DNA of 64,000 bases from Terracoccus luteus (lineage in GTDB: Bacteria > Actinomycetota > Actinomycetes > Actinomycetales > Dermatophilaceae). Position 1 is the stretch's first letter; each line of letters opens with the position of its first letter. The stretch lies in assembly GCF_003635045.1 (NCBI RefSeq), contig NZ_RBXT01000001.1, positions 3,959,596 to 4,023,595 of the forward strand, read 5' to 3'. The notes beneath the pieces are model-generated. The model made no database searches, was not told where the DNA came from, and saw only the letters and a list, made by a program, of their open reading frames with translations. The translations under genes and the position numbers were made by a program. Of this stretch, positions 35,124 through 44,316 are shown piece after piece.

Positions 35124-35881
35124 GCGCCGTCGCCGCCGACCTGCGGGTCGCGCTCTTCGCCACGTGCTTCAACGACACGATGTGGCCCGGCACCCCCAAG
35201 GCGGTGGTGCGACTACTCGAGCGCCTGGGCGTGCGGGTCGAGTTCCCCATGGCCCAGACCTGCTGCGGCCAGATGCTGACGAACACCGGGTACGCGCGCC
35301 GCGCGGCGCCGCTCGTCGAGCACTTCGTCGACGTCTTCGAGGGCTACGACGCGGTCATCGCACCCTCGGGCTCGTGCGTCGGCTCGGTCCGTGAGCAGCA
35401 CCCGATGATCACCAGGCTGGCCGGCGACCCGGACCTCGAGAGCCGCGTCGAGGCCGTCCGCCCGACGGTGTTCGAGCTGTCGGAGTTCCTCGTCGACGTC
35501 CTCGGCGTCACCGACGTCGGGGCGTACTTCCCGCACCGCGTCACCTACCACCCGACCTGCCACTCCCTGCGGATGCTGCGCGTCGGCGACCGCCCGCTGC
35601 AGCTGCTCCGCGCGGTGCGCGGCATCGAGCTCGTCGAGCTGCCGGGCGCCGAGGAGTGCTGCGGCTTCGGCGGCACCTTCGCCCTGAAGAACGCCGACGT
35701 GTCGGTCGCCATGGGTCAGGACAAGGCCGACCACGTCCTCGAGACGGGGGCCGAGGTGCTCGTCACCGGTGACAACTCCTGCCTCGCCCACATCGGCGGC
35801 ATCCTCGGCCGTCGCGGCTCGACCGTCAGGCGCCTGCACCTCGCCGAGGTACTGGCGTCCACTGAAGGAGACGTCGCGTGA
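35120..35881 (+). CDS. lutA: L-lactate dehydrogenase complex subunit LutA (CCG-domain Fe-S protein)
   Basis: LutA is one of three proteins that oxidise L-lactate to pyruvate in a cytosolic iron-sulfur complex. The 253-residue protein has two cysteine-rich CCG motifs: T-C-C-G-Q-M-L near residue 50 and E-C-C-G-F-G-G-T-F near 180. The intervening P-T-C-H-S-L and CFNDTMWP cysteines are also present. It is translationally coupled on both sides by 4-bp GTGA overlaps. Confidence 0.94.
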   Translation: MSAVAADLRVALFATCFNDTMWPGTPKAVVRLLERLGVRVEFPMAQTCCGQMLTNTGYARRAAPLVEHFVDVFEGYDAVIAPSGSCVGSVREQHPMITRLAGDPDLESRVEAVRPTVFELSEFLVDVLGVTDVGAYFPHRVTYHPTCHSLRMLRVGDRPLQLLRAVRGIELVELPGAEECCGFGGTFALKNADVSVAMGQDKADHVLETGAEVLVTGDNSCLAHIGGILGRRGSTVRRLHLAEVLASTEGDVA

Positions 35882-37407
35882 CCACGAGAAGCCATGCGGC
35901 ACAGTCGGACACGGCCGGCCTGACAGTGGGTGGACCGGTGCAGCGCACGTCGGCCACCTTCGTCGGGATGCCCGCGTTCCCGGCATCCGCCCGTTCCGCA
36001 CTGGCCAAGACGCAGCAGCGCGCCAACCTGCGCGGGGCCACCCACACGATCCGGGCCAAGCGCGCCCAGGTGGTCGCGGAGGTGCCCGAGTGGGAGGCGC
36101 TGCGCGTCGCGGGCGCCGACGCCAAGGACGAGGCGCTGACCCACCTCGCCGACTACCTCGAGCAGCTCGAGGAGAGCCTCACCGCGCGCGGCGCCGCCGT
36201 GCACTGGGCGCGCGACGCCGAGGAGGCCAACCGCATCGTCGTCGACCTCGTGCGCGCCAAGGGGGTTGACGAGGTCGTCAAGGTCAAGTCGATGGCAACG
36301 CAGGAGATCGAGCTCAACGAGGCGCTCGAGGCCGCCGGCATCGGGGCGTGGGAGACCGACCTCGCCGAGCTCATCGTGCAGCTCGGGCACGACCGTCCCA
36401 GCCACATCCTCGTGCCGGCGATCCACAAGAACCGCAGCGAGATCCGCGACATCTTCACCTCCGAGATGGGCAAGGTCGGGCGGCCCGCGCCCGACGACCT
36501 CACCGACGAGCCGGCCCGGCTGGCCGAGGCCGCGAGACTGCACCTGCGCGAGAAGTTCCTGCGCGCCAAGGTCGCGGTGTCGGGCGCGAACTTCGCCGTC
36601 GCCGACACCGGCACCCTCGTCGTCGTCGAGTCGGAGGGCAACGGGCGGATGTGCCTCACCCTGCCCGAGACCCTCATCTCCGTCGTCGGCATCGAGAAGG
36701 TGCTGCCGACGTGGGGCGACCTCGGCGTCATGCTGCAGCTGCTGCCCCGCTCGAGCACCGGCGAGCGGATGAACCCGTACACGACGATGTGGACCGGCGT
36801 CCACGACGACGACGGCCCGCAGGAGGTGCACGTCGTGCTCGTCGACAACGGCCGCAGCCACGTGCTCGCCGACCCGGTGGGCCGCCAGGCGCTCCGGTGC
36901 ATCCGCTGCTCGGCCTGCCTCAACGTCTGCCCGGTGTACGAGCGCACCGGCGGGCACGCCTACGGCTCGGTCTATCCCGGCCCGATCGGCGCGGTGCTCA
37001 ACCCGCAGCTGCGCGGTACGACGAGCGAGATCGACGCCTCGCTGCCGTACGCCTCCAGCCTCTGCGGGGCGTGCTTCGACGCCTGCCCCGTGCGCATCGA
37101 CATCCCCGAGCTGCTCGTGCAGCTGCGCGGTACCGTGGTCGAGCAGGGGGGCCACCGCGCCGAGTCGGCGGCGATGCGCGCGGCCGCGTGGGTGCTGTCC
37201 GACCCCAAGCGGCTCGCCATCGCACAACGCGGGGCCACCCTCGCCGGGCGCATCGTCGGCGACCGCACGGTGCGCCGGGTGCCGGGGCTCGGAGGGTGGA
37301 CCGACGCCCGCGACCTGCCGACGCCCCCGACGGAGACGTTCCGGCAGTGGTGGGCCCGCGAGCACGCCGACGGCCACGCGGGCGACGAGCAGGGAGGCGG
37401 GCGATGA
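35878..37407 (+). CDS. lutB: L-lactate dehydrogenase complex subunit LutB (ferredoxin-type)
   Basis: The 509-residue protein has an N-terminal LUD domain (about residues 60-310). Two [4Fe-4S] motifs follow: C-I-R-C-S-A-C-L-N-V-C-P near 341-352, and C-G-A-C-F-D-A-C-P near 394-402. A C-terminal DUF3390-like tail completes it. This is the complete LutB architecture. Overlaps of 4 bp with lutA and lutC indicate equimolar production. Confidence 0.95.
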   Translation: MTTRSHAAQSDTAGLTVGGPVQRTSATFVGMPAFPASARSALAKTQQRANLRGATHTIRAKRAQVVAEVPEWEALRVAGADAKDEALTHLADYLEQLEESLTARGAAVHWARDAEEANRIVVDLVRAKGVDEVVKVKSMATQEIELNEALEAAGIGAWETDLAELIVQLGHDRPSHILVPAIHKNRSEIRDIFTSEMGKVGRPAPDDLTDEPARLAEAARLHLREKFLRAKVAVSGANFAVADTGTLVVVESEGNGRMCLTLPETLISVVGIEKVLPTWGDLGVMLQLLPRSSTGERMNPYTTMWTGVHDDDGPQEVHVVLVDNGRSHVLADPVGRQALRCIRCSACLNVCPVYERTGGHAYGSVYPGPIGAVLNPQLRGTTSEIDASLPYASSLCGACFDACPVRIDIPELLVQLRGTVVEQGGHRAESAAMRAAAWVLSDPKRLAIAQRGATLAGRIVGDRTVRRVPGLGGWTDARDLPTPPTETFRQWWAREHADGHAGDEQGGGR

Positions 37408-38096
37408 GCCCCACGAGCGCCCGCGACGAGATCCTGGCGCGCGTGCGGGCGGCCACGGCCGACGTGACCGCCCCGGTCGGCGACCGGGGGGCCACCCCGG
37501 TCGTCGAGGTCGCCTCACCCGGCGCCCACGAGACGGTCGAGCTGTTCGCCGAGAACGTCGCCGACTACCGCGCCGTCGTCGTGCGCGTCCCCGCCGCCGA
37601 GGTCGGCGCCGCGGTCGCCCGGGCCCTGCGCGACGCCGGATGCCGGTCGGTGGCCGTCCCCGACGGGCTCGACGCCGCGTGGGTGGCCGCCCTCACCCAG
37701 GGCATGCCCGAAGCCACGGACGCCACCGCCGACGGGTCGCACCGGCTCCGGGTGGTGCGCGAGAGCGACGCCACCACGGCGCAGGCGCTCGACGAGATCG
37801 ACGGGGTCGTCACGGCATCCGCGGTCGGGGTGGCGACGACGGGGACGATCGTGCTCGACCACGGGCCTGACCAGGGTCGACGGGCGCTGACCCTCGTCCC
37901 CGACGTCCACGTCTGTGTGGTCCGGGCGGACCAGGTCGTGCACGACGTGCCCGAGGCGGTGGCCCGTCTGCGGCCCGGTGCGTCGCCGCGGCCGCTCACG
38001 TGGGTCAGCGGGCCGAGCGCGACGAGCGACATCGAGCTGCAGCGGGTCGAGGGCGTGCACGGGCCCCGCACCCTCGTCGTGGTCGTCGCCGAATGA
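37404..38096 (+). CDS. lutC: L-lactate utilisation protein LutC (LUD domain)
   Basis: The 230-residue LUD-domain protein completes the lactate-oxidising complex. Conserved elements are A-S-A-V-G-V-A-T-T-G-T-I-V-L, RALTLVPDVHVCVV and the C-terminal GPSATSDIELQRVEGVHGP, the hallmark LUD motif. It is last in the lctP-lutABC operon and ends 10 bp from the convergent SDR gene. Confidence 0.94.
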   Translation: MSPTSARDEILARVRAATADVTAPVGDRGATPVVEVASPGAHETVELFAENVADYRAVVVRVPAAEVGAAVARALRDAGCRSVAVPDGLDAAWVAALTQGMPEATDATADGSHRLRVVRESDATTAQALDEIDGVVTASAVGVATTGTIVLDHGPDQGRRALTLVPDVHVCVVRADQVVHDVPEAVARLRPGASPRPLTWVSGPSATSDIELQRVEGVHGPRTLVVVVAE

Positions 38097-38106
38097 GGGG
38101 ACGGCG

Positions 38107-38913
38107 TCACAGCAGGGTGGTGAGCACCCCGCCGTCGGCGCGCAGCGCCGCCCCGTTGACGGCCGACGAACGAGGGCTGGCGAGGTAGGCCAGCAGCCCG
38201 GCCAGCTCGTCGGGCTCGATGAACCGGCCGAGCAGCGAGGTCGGTCGCTCGGCGGCCAGGGCGGTGCGCAGGGCGGCGGGGTCCAGGCCCTGCTGCCGGG
38301 CGAGGCCCTCGACCGCGTCGGCGACGCCGTCCGACCACGTGGGCCCGCCCAGCACCGTGTTGACGGTGACGGCCGTGCCGCGGGTCAGCTTCGCCAGCCC
38401 GTTGCCGAGCGCGAGGAGCGCCGCCTTGGTCACGCCGTAGTGGACCATGTTGGCGGGGACGTCGACCCCCGACTCGCTGCCGACGAAGAGCACCCGGCCC
38501 CAGCCGCGTTCGAGCATCGGGGGCAGCAGGTGCCGCGAGAGGCGCACGGCGCTCATGAGGTTGACCTCGAGGTAACGGTGCCACTCGTCGTCGGCGACGT
38601 CGGTGAACGCGGCGACGCCGAAGAGGCCGACGTTGTTGACGAGGACGTCGACCGGCCCGAGCGCGTCGAGCTCGGCGAGCAGCCGGCCGACCTCCGTGCG
38701 CTCGGCGACGTCGGCGGCGATGCCGTGCACCCGCACCGCGGGCGACGGAGCGGCGGCGACGAGGCGCGCGACGGCATCCTCGACGCGGCCGGCGTCGCGC
38801 CCGTGCACGACGACGGACATCCCCTCGGCCACGAGGGCGGCGGCGACGGCGTGGCCGATGCCCTGGGTGGAGCCGCTGACGAAGGCGGTGCGGCCGGTGA
38901 GGTCGAGGTCCAT
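38107..38913 (-). CDS. Short-chain dehydrogenase/reductase
   Basis: This is a 268-residue classical SDR with the NAD(P) motif V-S-G-S-T-Q-G-I-G-H (about residues 13-22), NNVGLFG, the catalytic Ser in V-G-S-E-S-G and the Y-G-V-T-K catalytic pair. An H-G-R-D after strand 2 suggests NADP preference. It is divergent from a MarR regulator, with two palindromes in the gap, so it is probably the target of that regulator. ATG 38913 follows GGAAGGA; substrate unknown. Confidence 0.88.
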   Translation of the reverse strand: MDLDLTGRTAFVSGSTQGIGHAVAAALVAEGMSVVVHGRDAGRVEDAVARLVAAAPSPAVRVHGIAADVAERTEVGRLLAELDALGPVDVLVNNVGLFGVAAFTDVADDEWHRYLEVNLMSAVRLSRHLLPPMLERGWGRVLFVGSESGVDVPANMVHYGVTKAALLALGNGLAKLTRGTAVTVNTVLGGPTWSDGVADAVEGLARQQGLDPAALRTALAAERPTSLLGRFIEPDELAGLLAYLASPRSSAVNGAALRADGGVLTTLL

Positions 38914-38930
38914 GGTGATCCTTCCATTTG

Positions 38931-38976
38931 CTTGCTTGAGCAAGTGAATCTAGGTTGGTTTGCTTGCTCAGGCAAG
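38931..38976. promoter_or_regulatory. Two MarR-type palindromes, 32 bp apart
   Basis: CTTGCT-TG-AGCAAG (38931-38944) and CTTGC-TCAG-GCAAG (38963-38976) share the same half-sites. Their centres are 32 bp apart, about three helical turns, so two dimers would bind the same face. They lie between the divergent SDR and marR genes. Confidence 0.75.
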
Positions 38977-38995
38977 TCATGGACGGGGCTGGCCC

Positions 38996-39001
38996 TAGGC
39001 T
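38996..39001 (+). promoter_or_regulatory. Putative -10 (TAGGCT), 7 nt before ATG 39009
   Basis: TAGGCT-GGTGGGC-ATG; starts the marR gene without a leader, about 20 bp after the second palindrome. Confidence 0.5.
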
Positions 39002-39008
39002 GGTGGGC

Positions 39009-39500
39009 ATGGCCGAGACCCGTTCCGACCCCGGGCTGCAGGGCGACGACCTGCGCACCTGGGTCGCCCTCGCGACCGTCATGGAGTGGCTGCCCGTCGC
39101 CCTCGACGAGCAGCTGCAGCGCACGGCGGGGCTCTCGCACTTCGAGTACGGCGTGCTCTTCGCCCTGTCGCAGGCGCCCGAGGGCCGTCTGCGGATGAGC
39201 GTGCTGGCGGGCTACGCCAACAGCTCGCTCTCGCGTCTCTCGCGCGCGGTCACCCGGCTGGAACGCCAGGGCTGGGTGCGTCGCGAGGCCGACCCTGCCG
39301 ACGGGCGCTCGACCCTCACCGTCCTCACCCCGGAGGGGAGGGCGCGCTACGACCTCGCCACCCCCGGCCACGCCGACACCGTGCAGCGGCTCGTCCTCGC
39401 CCCGCTCACCCGGGCGCAGCAGCGGCAGCTGCGCGAGGTGGCGGGTCGCATCGCGGCCGCGGTCCGTGACGAGCCCGGCTGGACGCCGCCGGTCGCCTGA
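39009..39500 (+). CDS. MarR-family transcriptional regulator
   Basis: The 163-residue protein has the MarR winged-helix core (about residues 35-125): LSHFEYGVLFALSQAP, the recognition helix region Y-A-N-S-S-L-S-R-L-S-R-A-V-T-R-L-E, and the wing VRREADPADGRSTLTVLT. It most likely represses itself and the divergent SDR through the two CTTGC palindromes. The effector ligand is unknown. Confidence 0.9.
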   Translation: MAETRSDPGLQGDDLRTWVALATVMEWLPVALDEQLQRTAGLSHFEYGVLFALSQAPEGRLRMSVLAGYANSSLSRLSRAVTRLERQGWVRREADPADGRSTLTVLTPEGRARYDLATPGHADTVQRLVLAPLTRAQQRQLREVAGRIAAAVRDEPGWTPPVA

Positions 39501-39588
39501 ACGCGGGCCGGGCCGACCGGCGACGCGCCCGGGTCACATGGTGGGAAATGCCCGGCTCCCGGCATCCTCGGGTGACACGCTGGTCGCC

Positions 39589-40806
39589 ATGCGCCCGGTC
39601 ACCCAGTCCCGCAAGCTCCGCGACGTCTGCTACGAGATCCGCGGACCGGTGCTGGCCGAGGCCAAGCGGCTCGAGGACGAGGGCCAGCGCATCCTCAAGC
39701 TCAACATCGGCAACCCCGCCCCGTTCGGGTTCGAGGCGCCGCAGGACATCCTCGTCGACGTCATCCGCGAGCTGCCGACGGCGCAGGGCTACAGCGACAG
39801 CAAGGGCATCCTCTCGGCCCGTCGCGCGGTCGCCCAGCACTACGAGGTGCGCGACTTCCCGCCCGTCAACGTCGAGGACATCTACCTCGGCAACGGCGTC
39901 AGCGAGCTCATCGTCATGGCGATGCAGGGGCTGCTCGACAACGGCGACGAGGTGCTGCTGCCCGCCCCCGACTACCCGCTGTGGACCGCCGCGACGAGCC
40001 TCGCCGGCGGCAGGCCCGTGCACTACGTCTGCGACGAGCAGGCCGACTGGGCGCCCGACGTCGACGACATCGCGAGCAAGATCACCGACCGCACCAGGGC
40101 GATCGTCGTCATCAACCCCAACAACCCGACCGGGGCCGTCTACCCGCGCCCGGTGCTCGAGGCCATCACCGAGCTCGCCCGGCGCCACGACCTCATCCTC
40201 ATGGCCGACGAGATCTACGACAAGATCCTCTTCGACGGCGCCACGCACACCTCCGTCGCGGCCGTCGCGCCCGACCTGCTGTGCCTGACCTTCAACGGGC
40301 TGTCCAAGGCCTACCGCGTCGCCGGCTTCCGCTCGGGCTGGCTCGCCATCACCGGCCCGAAGGAGCACGCGCGCAGCTACATCGAGGGACTGACCATCCT
40401 CGCCAACATGCGCCTCTGCGCGAACGTGCCCGCGCAGCACGCCATCCAGGTCGCCCTCGGCGGCTACCAGTCGATCAACGAGCTCATCCTCCCCGGTGGG
40501 CGGCTTCTCGAGCAGCGCAACGTCGCCCACGAGCTGCTCAACCAGATCGAGGGCGTGTCGTGCACGAAGCCGCAGGGGGCGCTCTACCTCTTCCCGCGCC
40601 TGGACCCGGACGTGTACGCCGTCGACGACGACGAGAAGTTCGCCCTCGACCTGTTGCGTGACCAGAAGCTGCTCATCGTGCAGGGCACCGGCTTCAACTG
40701 GCCGACGCCCGACCACTTCCGCCTCGTCTTCCTCCCGCGGGTCGAAGAGCTCGAGGATGCCGTGGGGCGCATCGAGAAGTTCCTCGCCACCCACGCGCGT
40801 CGCTGA
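39589..40806 (+). CDS. alaA: Alanine-synthesising aminotransferase AlaA
   Basis: The 405-residue class I/II aminotransferase is strikingly similar to E. coli AlaA in length and sequence. It has I-R-G-P-V-L-x-E-A-K-R-L-E, LKLNIGNPAPFGF, PTAQGY-D-SKG, INPNNPTGAVY, MADEIYDKI, the PLP-lysine block F-N-G-L-S-K-x-Y-R-V-A-G-F-R, and RLCANVPAQHAIQ. It transfers amino groups from glutamate to pyruvate. A CACGCT hexamer lies 7 nt before the ATG, suggesting a leaderless message. Confidence 0.94.
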   Translation: MRPVTQSRKLRDVCYEIRGPVLAEAKRLEDEGQRILKLNIGNPAPFGFEAPQDILVDVIRELPTAQGYSDSKGILSARRAVAQHYEVRDFPPVNVEDIYLGNGVSELIVMAMQGLLDNGDEVLLPAPDYPLWTAATSLAGGRPVHYVCDEQADWAPDVDDIASKITDRTRAIVVINPNNPTGAVYPRPVLEAITELARRHDLILMADEIYDKILFDGATHTSVAAVAPDLLCLTFNGLSKAYRVAGFRSGWLAITGPKEHARSYIEGLTILANMRLCANVPAQHAIQVALGGYQSINELILPGGRLLEQRNVAHELLNQIEGVSCTKPQGALYLFPRLDPDVYAVDDDEKFALDLLRDQKLLIVQGTGFNWPTPDHFRLVFLPRVEELEDAVGRIEKFLATHARR

Positions 40807-40841
40807 GTGTCACCCGGTCCCATCCCGTGACGGCCGGCGGG

Positions 40842-41132
40842 TCAGCCGCGGGTGGAGGCCCACCACTTCAGCAGGGCCCCGAGCGCGACGGCCCAGACCA
40901 CCGTCAGCACGAGCGCGATGCCGATCGCGAGCCAGGCCTGGCGTCGGCCCGCCCGCTCGCGGCGCGCGAGGCTGAGACCGGCCAGGGCGAGGGCGAGCAG
41001 CTGGGGCACGAAGCAGAAGCCGAGCAGCACGCCGGCCACCGCCGACACCACCGCGCCCCGGGCGAGCGGCGCCTCCGAGGCGAGCCGTACGTCGTCGGGG
41101 CGCAGCCTCGGGGGACGATCGGGGTCGGTCAC
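40842..41132 (-). CDS. DUF4190-like two-helix membrane protein
   Basis: The 96-residue protein begins with a polar ~25-residue segment and has two hydrophobic helices (about 28-50 and 63-88) separated by a short basic loop (SLARRERAGRRQ). This is the layout of DUF4190 proteins. Function unknown. GTG 41132 is supported by TACCCT 6 nt upstream. Confidence 0.7.
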   Translation of the reverse strand: MTDPDRPPRLRPDDVRLASEAPLARGAVVSAVAGVLLGFCFVPQLLALALAGLSLARRERAGRRQAWLAIGIALVLTVVWAVALGALLKWWASTRG

Positions 41133-41138
41133 GCGTTC

Positions 41139-41144
41139 AGGGTA
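41139..41144 (-). promoter_or_regulatory. Putative -10 (TACCCT), 6 nt before GTG 41132
   Basis: TACCCT-GAACGC-GTG on the minus strand, within the 15-bp gap between divergent genes. Confidence 0.45.
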
Positions 41145-41147
41145 GCG

Positions 41148-41555
41148 ATGAGCCGTTCCCGTCTCCGCCACGCGACCGTGACGCTCGCCGCCCTCGCCAC
41201 GCTGGCGACGGTGGCCGCGTGCGGCGGCGACCCCACGGCATCCGACCTGCCCTCGGGGGTATACCAGGCGCGGCCGGGCATCACGACCGAGGAGGCCGAC
41301 TTCGTCATCGCCGCCGGCAAGCTCGGCGTGACGGTGACCGGCGAGAGCGTCGACGACGACATCGAGACCGGCACGACGACGTGCTGGGCCCTCGACAGCG
41401 GTGGCGCGACGCTGGCGCAGGTGGCGGTCGATGACGGCGGGCGCCCGCTCGGCAACGAGGGCGACGCGCTGCGCACGAAGCGGCTCATGGCCGCCGGCGT
41501 GCAGACGTTCTGCCCCGACCACGACGACCAGATCCCGTCGCTCGAGCTGCCGTGA
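41148..41555 (+). CDS. Small lipoprotein of unknown function
   Basis: The 135-residue protein has a signal peptide with lipobox T-V-A-A-C (Cys near residue 25). A ~110-residue polar domain follows, with two cysteines in TTTCWALDS and QTFCPDHDD and a central [16 protein letters not shown]. The family is not recognised, though the layout resembles actinobacterial small cell-surface lipoproteins. Confidence 0.72.
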   Translation: MSRSRLRHATVTLAALATLATVAACGGDPTASDLPSGVYQARPGITTEEADFVIAAGKLGVTVTGESVDDDIETGTTTCWALDSGGATLAQVAVDDGGRPLGNEGDALRTKRLMAAGVQTFCPDHDDQIPSLELP

Positions 41556-41614
41556 GGGGTCCGCCCGGTGGCGGCGGCGGAATAGCCCACGACGGGGATG
41601 CCGTTGGCCTGGGT

Positions 41615-42628
<1,014 letters not shown>

Positions 42629-42692
42629 CGCTCCGCCCGGAGCCGACCACACCGCATCCCCTCCCGCCCACCTCATCTGGAAGGCTGCCGCC

Positions 42693-43127
42693 ATGACCGC
42701 CAGCGACTCGACCGGGCGCGACGAGCGCCGCGTCACCCTGACCCGCGACTCCGAGGGCCACTACACCGTGCGCAACGACCGCGGTGGCTCGGTCACGACG
42801 AGCTCGGGCACCGACGAGCTCTCGCCCGTCGAGCTGTTGCTCGCCGGGATCGCGGGCTGCACCGCCGTCGACGTCGACACCGTGACGACGCGACGCGCAG
42901 AGCCGGAGTCGTTCGAGATCGAGGTGAGCGCCGACAAGGTCAAGGACGAGCAGGGCAACCACCTCAAGGACATCGAGATCACCTTCCGGGTGCGCTTCCC
43001 CGACGACGAGGGCGGCGACAAGGCCCGCGCCATCCTGCCCAGCCTCGTGCGCCGCAGCCACGAGGAGTTCTGCACCGTCAGCCGCACGGTCATGCTCGGC
43101 GCCGACGTCACCGCCACCATCGAGTGA
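42693..43127 (+). CDS. OsmC-family peroxiredoxin-like protein
   Basis: The 144-residue protein has both redox cysteines of the OsmC/YhfA family: L-A-G-I-A-G-C-T-A-V-D-V near residue 57 and E-E-F-C-T-V-S-R near 128. OsmC proteins reduce organic peroxides. The last codons (ACC ATC GAG TGA) resemble the CCGTCGAGTGG repeat that starts 12 bp later. Confidence 0.88.
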   Translation: MTASDSTGRDERRVTLTRDSEGHYTVRNDRGGSVTTSSGTDELSPVELLLAGIAGCTAVDVDTVTTRRAEPESFEIEVSADKVKDEQGNHLKDIEITFRVRFPDDEGGDKARAILPSLVRRSHEEFCTVSRTVMLGADVTATIE

Positions 43128-43138
43128 CCTGACCGCCA

Positions 43139-43193
43139 CCGTCGAGTGGCCACGTCCCGACGCCCCCTCGACCGTCGAGGCCACTTCCCGACG
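43139..43193 (+). repeat. Two forward CCGTCGAG repeat units, 33-bp period
   Basis: CCGTCGAG begins at 43139 and 43172. Unit 1 reads on to GTGGCCACG then TCCCGACG; unit 2 reads GCCACTTCCCGACG and lacks one base pair of the core. They fill the gap between convergent OsmC and AraC-DinB genes. Confidence 0.85.
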
Positions 43194-43205
43194 CGCTGGC
43201 GTCGC

Positions 43206-44156
43206 TCAGCGGGTCGCGGCCGGGGCGTCGACCCAGTCGATCGGGTCGCCCCAGCCGAGGGCGCCGACCCCGTGGTGGTCGAGCGCCCGCACGGCGAGGG
43301 TCCGCCGGTGGGCCGCGAAGGTGAGCACGTGGGCGACCATCGCCCCGTACGTGCACGTGCGCGGTGGGTCGCACTCGGCGTCGACGAAGACGTCGTCGAG
43401 CCGCCCCTGCTCGACCGCCTCCCGCACGTGCCCGACGAAGACGGGCGCCGCGTCCGCGAGCCGTCGGCGGGCCGAGGTCATCGACTCGCGCTCCTCGAGC
43501 GACCAGTCGTAGTCTTCCCCGGCCATCCGCGCGTTCCACATCGCCATCTGCCCGACGAGCCGGCTGACGAGGGTGCGCAGCGTCGACGGGTCGGGGTCGT
43601 CGTCGATGCCGACGACGATCGGCTCGTCGAGCTGCGCGTCTGTGAGGCGGGAGGCCTCGTCGGCGATGCGGCCCGTGAGCCACACGTGGTGGGCGACCAT
43701 GCTCTGCAACAGGTCCATGGCTGTCACTCTCTGCTGGGCCGGCAGCCGGATGCCGCTCGGCGGGGTGAAGTGGACACCGCTCGCGCCCTCGAGGCGCAGG
43801 ATGCCGGGTCGCTCGCGCCAGGCGCTGGGCGTGCGGCCGTACGCGCGTCGGAAGGCGCGGGTGAACGCCTCGTGCGAGCCGTAGCCGGCTTCGACCGCGA
43901 CGTCGACGACCCCGGTGTCGGGGCTGGTCGCGAGCCGGTGGGCGGCGCGTTCGAGCAGCACGCGGCGTCGCAGTGCCGCCGCGGTCTCGCCGGCGATGGC
44001 GCTGACGACCCGGTCGAGGTGGAAGCGCGAGAGGTGCACGCGGGCGGCGACCTCGTCGCCGCCCAGGTTCGGCTCGTCGAGGGTGTCGACGAGCACCGCG
44101 AGCCAGGCGGCGAAGGCGTCCCTGCCTGCTGCACCGGTGGTGGTCATGTCGACCAT
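43206..44156 (-). CDS. AraC-type HTH regulator fused to a DinB-like domain
   Basis: The N-terminal half (about residues 10-115) is an AraC/XylS double helix-turn-helix: VHLSRFHLDRVVSAIAGE and VDVAVEAGYGSHEAFTRAFRRAYG-R-T-P-S-A-W-R. Residues ~145-316 form a DinB-superfamily four-helix bundle, with LLQSMVAHHVWLTGRIADEAS and the spaced His residues expected for its metal site (AHHVW, MVAHVLTFAAHRR). AraC regulators usually carry a sugar-binding or other N-terminal sensor, so this order is less usual. ATG 44156 is used; ATG 44147 is in frame. Confidence 0.82.
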   Translation of the reverse strand: MVDMTTTGAAGRDAFAAWLAVLVDTLDEPNLGGDEVAARVHLSRFHLDRVVSAIAGETAAALRRRVLLERAAHRLATSPDTGVVDVAVEAGYGSHEAFTRAFRRAYGRTPSAWRERPGILRLEGASGVHFTPPSGIRLPAQQRVTAMDLLQSMVAHHVWLTGRIADEASRLTDAQLDEPIVVGIDDDPDPSTLRTLVSRLVGQMAMWNARMAGEDYDWSLEERESMTSARRRLADAAPVFVGHVREAVEQGRLDDVFVDAECDPPRTCTYGAMVAHVLTFAAHRRTLAVRALDHHGVGALGWGDPIDWVDAPAATR

Positions 44157-44211
44157 CGTGACGCGGTCGACCCCGCCGTGGCTTGATCCCCCTTGCTCAC
44201 CCGCCCCCTCA

Positions 44212-44301
44212 CCGTCGAGTGGCCACTTCCCGACGCCACCCACCCCGTCGAGTGGCCAGTTGCTGACGCCACCCACCCCGTCGAGTGGCCACGTGCCGAC
44301 T
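44212..44301 (+). repeat. Three forward CCGTCGAG repeat units, exact 33-bp period
   Basis: CCGTCGAGTGGCCA starts at 44212, 44245 and 44278. Each unit continues with a (C/G)TTCCCGACG-like half and a GCCACCCACC spacer. The array lies between divergent araC-dinB and thioesterase genes and ends 2 bp before the thioesterase -10 hexamer. Confidence 0.93.
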
Positions 44302-44303
44302 CC

Positions 44304-44309
44304 TAGGCT
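44304..44309 (+). promoter_or_regulatory. Putative -10 (TAGGCT), 7 nt before GTG 44317
   Basis: TAGGCT-GGCCGTC-GTG, immediately downstream of the 33-bp repeat array, which therefore occupies the -35 and upstream region. Confidence 0.55.
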
Positions 44310-44316
44310 GGCCGTC

